15,224 nt of DNA. Origin: an uncultured Bacteroides sp. (GTDB lineage: Bacteria > Bacteroidota > Bacteroidia > Bacteroidales > Bacteroidaceae). This document shows positions 13,459 to 15,224 of the stretch, one piece after another. The notes beneath the pieces were generated by a model. That model had not been told where the DNA came from, ran no database searches, and saw only the letters and a program-made list of their open reading frames with translations. A program made the position numbers and the translations under genes. Within the stretch, counting starts at the first letter, position 1, and each line of letters starts with the position of its first letter. The stretch covers positions 1 through 15,224 of the forward strand of contig NZ_CASFWU010000069.1 of the NCBI RefSeq assembly GCF_949298305.1, in the 5' to 3' direction.

Positions 13459-14181
13459 ATGGAAATCTTCTGGAATACAATTGCACAATACAATCTGGCC
13501 ACCTGGCCCATACAGATTGTCATCACCCTGGCAGGCATCGTACTCACTACGCTGCTCTACCGGCGGCCTACGCTCTGCGTGAAACGCTCGATGAAGGTCT
13601 ATCTGATATTGCTGAACGGATGGATATCGGCCGTCTATTACCTGATGTATTGCGACACACGCAGCTACAACTACATCCTGGCCATCTTCTGGGCCGTCAT
13701 CGCACTGATATGGCTGTGGGACCTCTGCACAGACTACACCCCCTTCGAGCGCAATCCCCGCTACAAGGTGCTGGTCGGCATTCTCTACGCCATGCCCTTC
13801 TGTTACCCCCTGCTCTCCTGGATGCGCGGCATGGAATTTCCATACACCACCACCACCGTCATGCCCTGCTCGGTAGCCGTATTCTCCATCGGTCTGCTGC
13901 TGGCCTTCTCGCGGAAGGTGAATCTGCTGGTCATCCTGTTCCTCTGCCACTGGGCCCTCATCGCCTTCTCCAAGGTCTACGTTTACCAGATACCCGAAGA
14001 CTTGCTGCTGGCCAGCGCCACCGTGCCCGCCATCTACCTGTTCTTCAAAAACTACTTCGACCAGAATCTGCATTGCGAGACCAAGCCGAGCGCCAGGTTC
14101 ATGAACTGGTTTCTCATTGTCATCTGTGTCATCATCGGGCTCGCACTCAGCATCACACTCTTCTACGGCATCTGCCGCTGA
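13459..14181 (+). CDS. DUF6064-like integral membrane protein
   Basis: A 240-residue protein with about eight predicted membrane helices and almost no soluble part. The start (FWNTIAQYNLATWPIQI) resembles the DUF6064 family, whose members begin with a similar FxxxxAxYNxAxWPxQ pattern; this is recognition from memory and the family function is unknown. Charged loops include RRPTLCVKRS and DYTPFERNPRYK. It starts 5 bp after the DUF3815 exporter subunit, so it is likely made with the exporter. It may be an accessory subunit or simply share regulation; the sequence does not decide. A terminator-like structure follows. Confidence 0.72.
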   Translation: MEIFWNTIAQYNLATWPIQIVITLAGIVLTTLLYRRPTLCVKRSMKVYLILLNGWISAVYYLMYCDTRSYNYILAIFWAVIALIWLWDLCTDYTPFERNPRYKVLVGILYAMPFCYPLLSWMRGMEFPYTTTTVMPCSVAVFSIGLLLAFSRKVNLLVILFLCHWALIAFSKVYVYQIPEDLLLASATVPAIYLFFKNYFDQNLHCETKPSARFMNWFLIVICVIIGLALSITLFYGICR

Positions 14182-14198
14182 CCGTCTTACCTCCCTCC

Positions 14199-14276
14199 CA
14201 TAATCCCCATTGCCAGGTATATTTCCCGCCGACAACTCAGTCGGAAAGTTAACCAGGAATGGGGATTGTGCCTTTT
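14199..14276 (+). terminator. Terminator-like branched structure after the exporter operon
   Basis: CATAATCCCCATT (14199-14211) pairs with AATGGGGATTGTG (14258-14270), 13 pairs with one G-U. The 46-nt loop contains a second hairpin, CCGAC (14229-14233) / GTCGG (14240-14244). Only a short T4 run (14273-14276) follows. It sits 17 bp after the stop at 14181 and before the flavodoxin promoter, so it most likely ends the exporter transcript. Confidence 0.6.
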
Positions 14277-14298
14277 ATAAAAACCCAAGAAATAGGTA

Positions 14299-14329
14299 TT
14301 TCACGACAAGAAACAAACCTCTTACTTTG
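14299..14329 (+). promoter_or_regulatory. Probable flavodoxin promoter
   Basis: TTTC (14299-14302), a 19-bp spacer and TTACTTTG (14322-14329) match the Bacteroides consensus with one deviation in each box; GC follows. The start would be near 14336, about 27 nt before the ATG. I see no clear Fur-like palindrome. Confidence 0.5.
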
Positions 14330-14362
14330 CAGCAGAGATTATTAACCAATTCATTTAGCATT

Positions 14363-14869
14363 ATGAAGAAAACAGGTGTATTCTATGGCTCCAGCACGGG
14401 GACATGTGAAGATTTGGCTAATCAGATAGCCGCAAAGTTAGGAGTACCGTCTGCCGACATACACAGCGCGGACAAACTGAGTGCAGACTTAGTAAATCAA
14501 TATGAAGTGCTGATTCTGGGCACTTCCACCTGGGGAGACGGAGAACTGCAGGACGACTGGTACGACGGCATCAAGGTACTGAAGGCAGCCGACCTTTCCG
14601 GCAAGGAGATAGCTTTGTTCGGTTGCGGAGACTCAGAGTCCTACTGTGACACCTTCTGCGACGGCATAGGCATCATCTACGAAGACCTGAAAGACAGTGG
14701 ATGCACTTTCATCGGCAACAAGGTCAGCACCGGAGGCTATAACTTCTCCTCCTCCATTGCAGTAGTAGACGACTGCTTCGTGGGACTTGCTTTGGACGAA
14801 GTGAACGAAAGTGACAAGACAGCCGGCCGCATCGATACTTGGACAGCCGAAGTGAAAAGACATCTGTAA
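14363..14869 (+). CDS. fldA: Flavodoxin
   Basis: A 168-residue cytoplasmic FMN protein that carries single low-potential electrons and can replace ferredoxin. The phosphate loop GSSTGTCE is at 9-16. The first FMN loop TSTWGDGEL (54-62) has Trp57 and the second, GCGDSESYCDTF (87-98), has Tyr94, the same two isoalloxazine-stacking positions as E. coli FldA. The length fits a long-chain flavodoxin. The frame is open further upstream to 14210 but the ATG at 14363, after the promoter, gives the normal N-terminus MKKTGVFYGSSTG. It is followed 33 bp later by a DUF2023 gene with which it probably forms an operon. Its natural partners are unknown. Confidence 0.94.
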   Translation: MKKTGVFYGSSTGTCEDLANQIAAKLGVPSADIHSADKLSADLVNQYEVLILGTSTWGDGELQDDWYDGIKVLKAADLSGKEIALFGCGDSESYCDTFCDGIGIIYEDLKDSGCTFIGNKVSTGGYNFSSSIAVVDDCFVGLALDEVNESDKTAGRIDTWTAEVKRHL

Positions 14870-14902
14870 CCGACAGACAAGTATTTTTTGCATGCGTTTA
14901 TC

Positions 14903-15142
14903 ATGACAACATCACCCGACATCCACCCCGTGGAGCTGAAAGTATTCCTCAACCACGTCTACGAGTTCAAGAAAGGCGTGCGCCGCATGGTTCTCTATAC
15001 CGTGAACCGAAAATACGAAGCATTCGCCATTGCCCGTCTGGAACGTCAGCACATTGACTATCTCATTCAGCCTGTTGACCAATCCAAGGTCAACCTGTTT
15101 TTTGGAAGGCCTGAGTGCATACATGACCTGAGTTTTGGATAA
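14903..15142 (+). CDS. DUF2023 family small protein
   Basis: A 79-residue soluble protein with the core VYEFKKGVRRMVLYT and a mixed alpha/beta composition. It matches DUF2023 as I remember it, a short family of unknown function found next to flavodoxin genes in Bacteroidales. It starts 33 bp after fldA with no promoter or terminator between, so it is likely cotranscribed. There are no transmembrane segments, no signal peptide and one cysteine (in FGRPECIHD). An in-frame TTG at 14888 could extend it by five residues; the ATG at 14903 is preferred. A role with flavodoxin is inference from position. Confidence 0.8.
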   Translation: MTTSPDIHPVELKVFLNHVYEFKKGVRRMVLYTVNRKYEAFAIARLERQHIDYLIQPVDQSKVNLFFGRPECIHDLSFG

Positions 15143-15224
15143 GATAACACTCTCAACCTAGTGAGAATATCCACGAGTATTCCCTGCGGAGAACCTTCCG
15201 TTCTTCGCTTCCACATGTTTATGT
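15143..15224. other. Non-coding right edge with short inverted repeats
   Basis: This 82-bp stretch after the DUF2023 gene has three short dyads: TCTCA (15151-15155) / TGAGA (15162-15166), GAATA (15165-15169) / TATTC (15178-15182), and GGAGAAC / GTTCTTC near 15188-15207. None has a T tract inside the window, so no terminator can be called for the fldA operon. Confidence 0.4.

Noticed and set aside
13350..14252. 300-codon plus-strand frame, and a 270-codon minus-strand frame (13423-14235), over the DUF6064 gene
   Set aside because: Both are His/Arg/Pro-rich or Gly/Asp/Gln-rich low-complexity shadows; the membrane-protein frame has eight well-spaced helices.
14210..14362. N-terminal extension of flavodoxin
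   Set aside because: It crosses the terminator-like structure and the promoter; ATG 14363 gives the canonical flavodoxin start.

Overview
The window looks like chromosome of a Bacteroides-like member of the Bacteroidales. The evidence is sigma-ABfr-type promoters (a TAnnTTTG -7 box, several with a TTTG -33 box 17-19 bp upstream), weak or absent Shine-Dalgarno sequences, AT-rich spacers between moderately GC-rich genes, an S16 protein with a long Ala/Glu/Lys tail, a DUF4369-thioredoxin lipoprotein and a flavodoxin-DUF2023 pair. I see no insertion sequence, phage gene, CRISPR array, tRNA or rRNA.

Left part (1-5437): a possible gene tail at the left edge, then an AT-rich spacer holding a well-formed leftward promoter and terminators but no convincing ORF. 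Next comes a hexuronate catabolic locus. kdgK and eda form a leftward operon. They are transcribed divergently from a LacI-family regulator and uxaA. Together UxaA (altronate to KDG), KdgK (KDG to KDPG) and Eda (KDPG to pyruvate plus glyceraldehyde 3-phosphate) make the lower galacturonate branch of the hexuronate pathway. The shared control region has overlapping back-to-back promoters flanked by two nearly identical CG-centred 16-bp dyads, the likely operators, and a 33-codon ORF that ends 1 bp before the regulator start.

Middle part (5438-8847): three single-gene units, each with its own promoter and most with a strong terminator. They encode an NhaC-type Na+/H+ antiporter, ribosomal protein S16 and a TlpA-like thioredoxin lipoprotein.

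Right part (8848-15224): the class III anaerobic ribonucleotide reductase nrdD and its activase nrdG, separated by an odd spacer with a long nested hairpin, three 22-bp tandem repeats and a 45-codon ORF. Then follow a tight operon of a split ThrE-type exporter (two subunits) plus a DUF6064 membrane protein, and a flavodoxin-DUF2023 operon.

Most genes are recognisable housekeeping or catabolic families. The observations most worth a second look are non-coding or small: the paired operators with the coupled upstream ORF, the orphan leftward transcription unit near the left edge, the repeat-bearing nrdD-nrdG spacer, the 5'-terminal hairpin of the rpsP leader, and the two conserved but uncharacterised partner proteins (DUF6064 and DUF2023).
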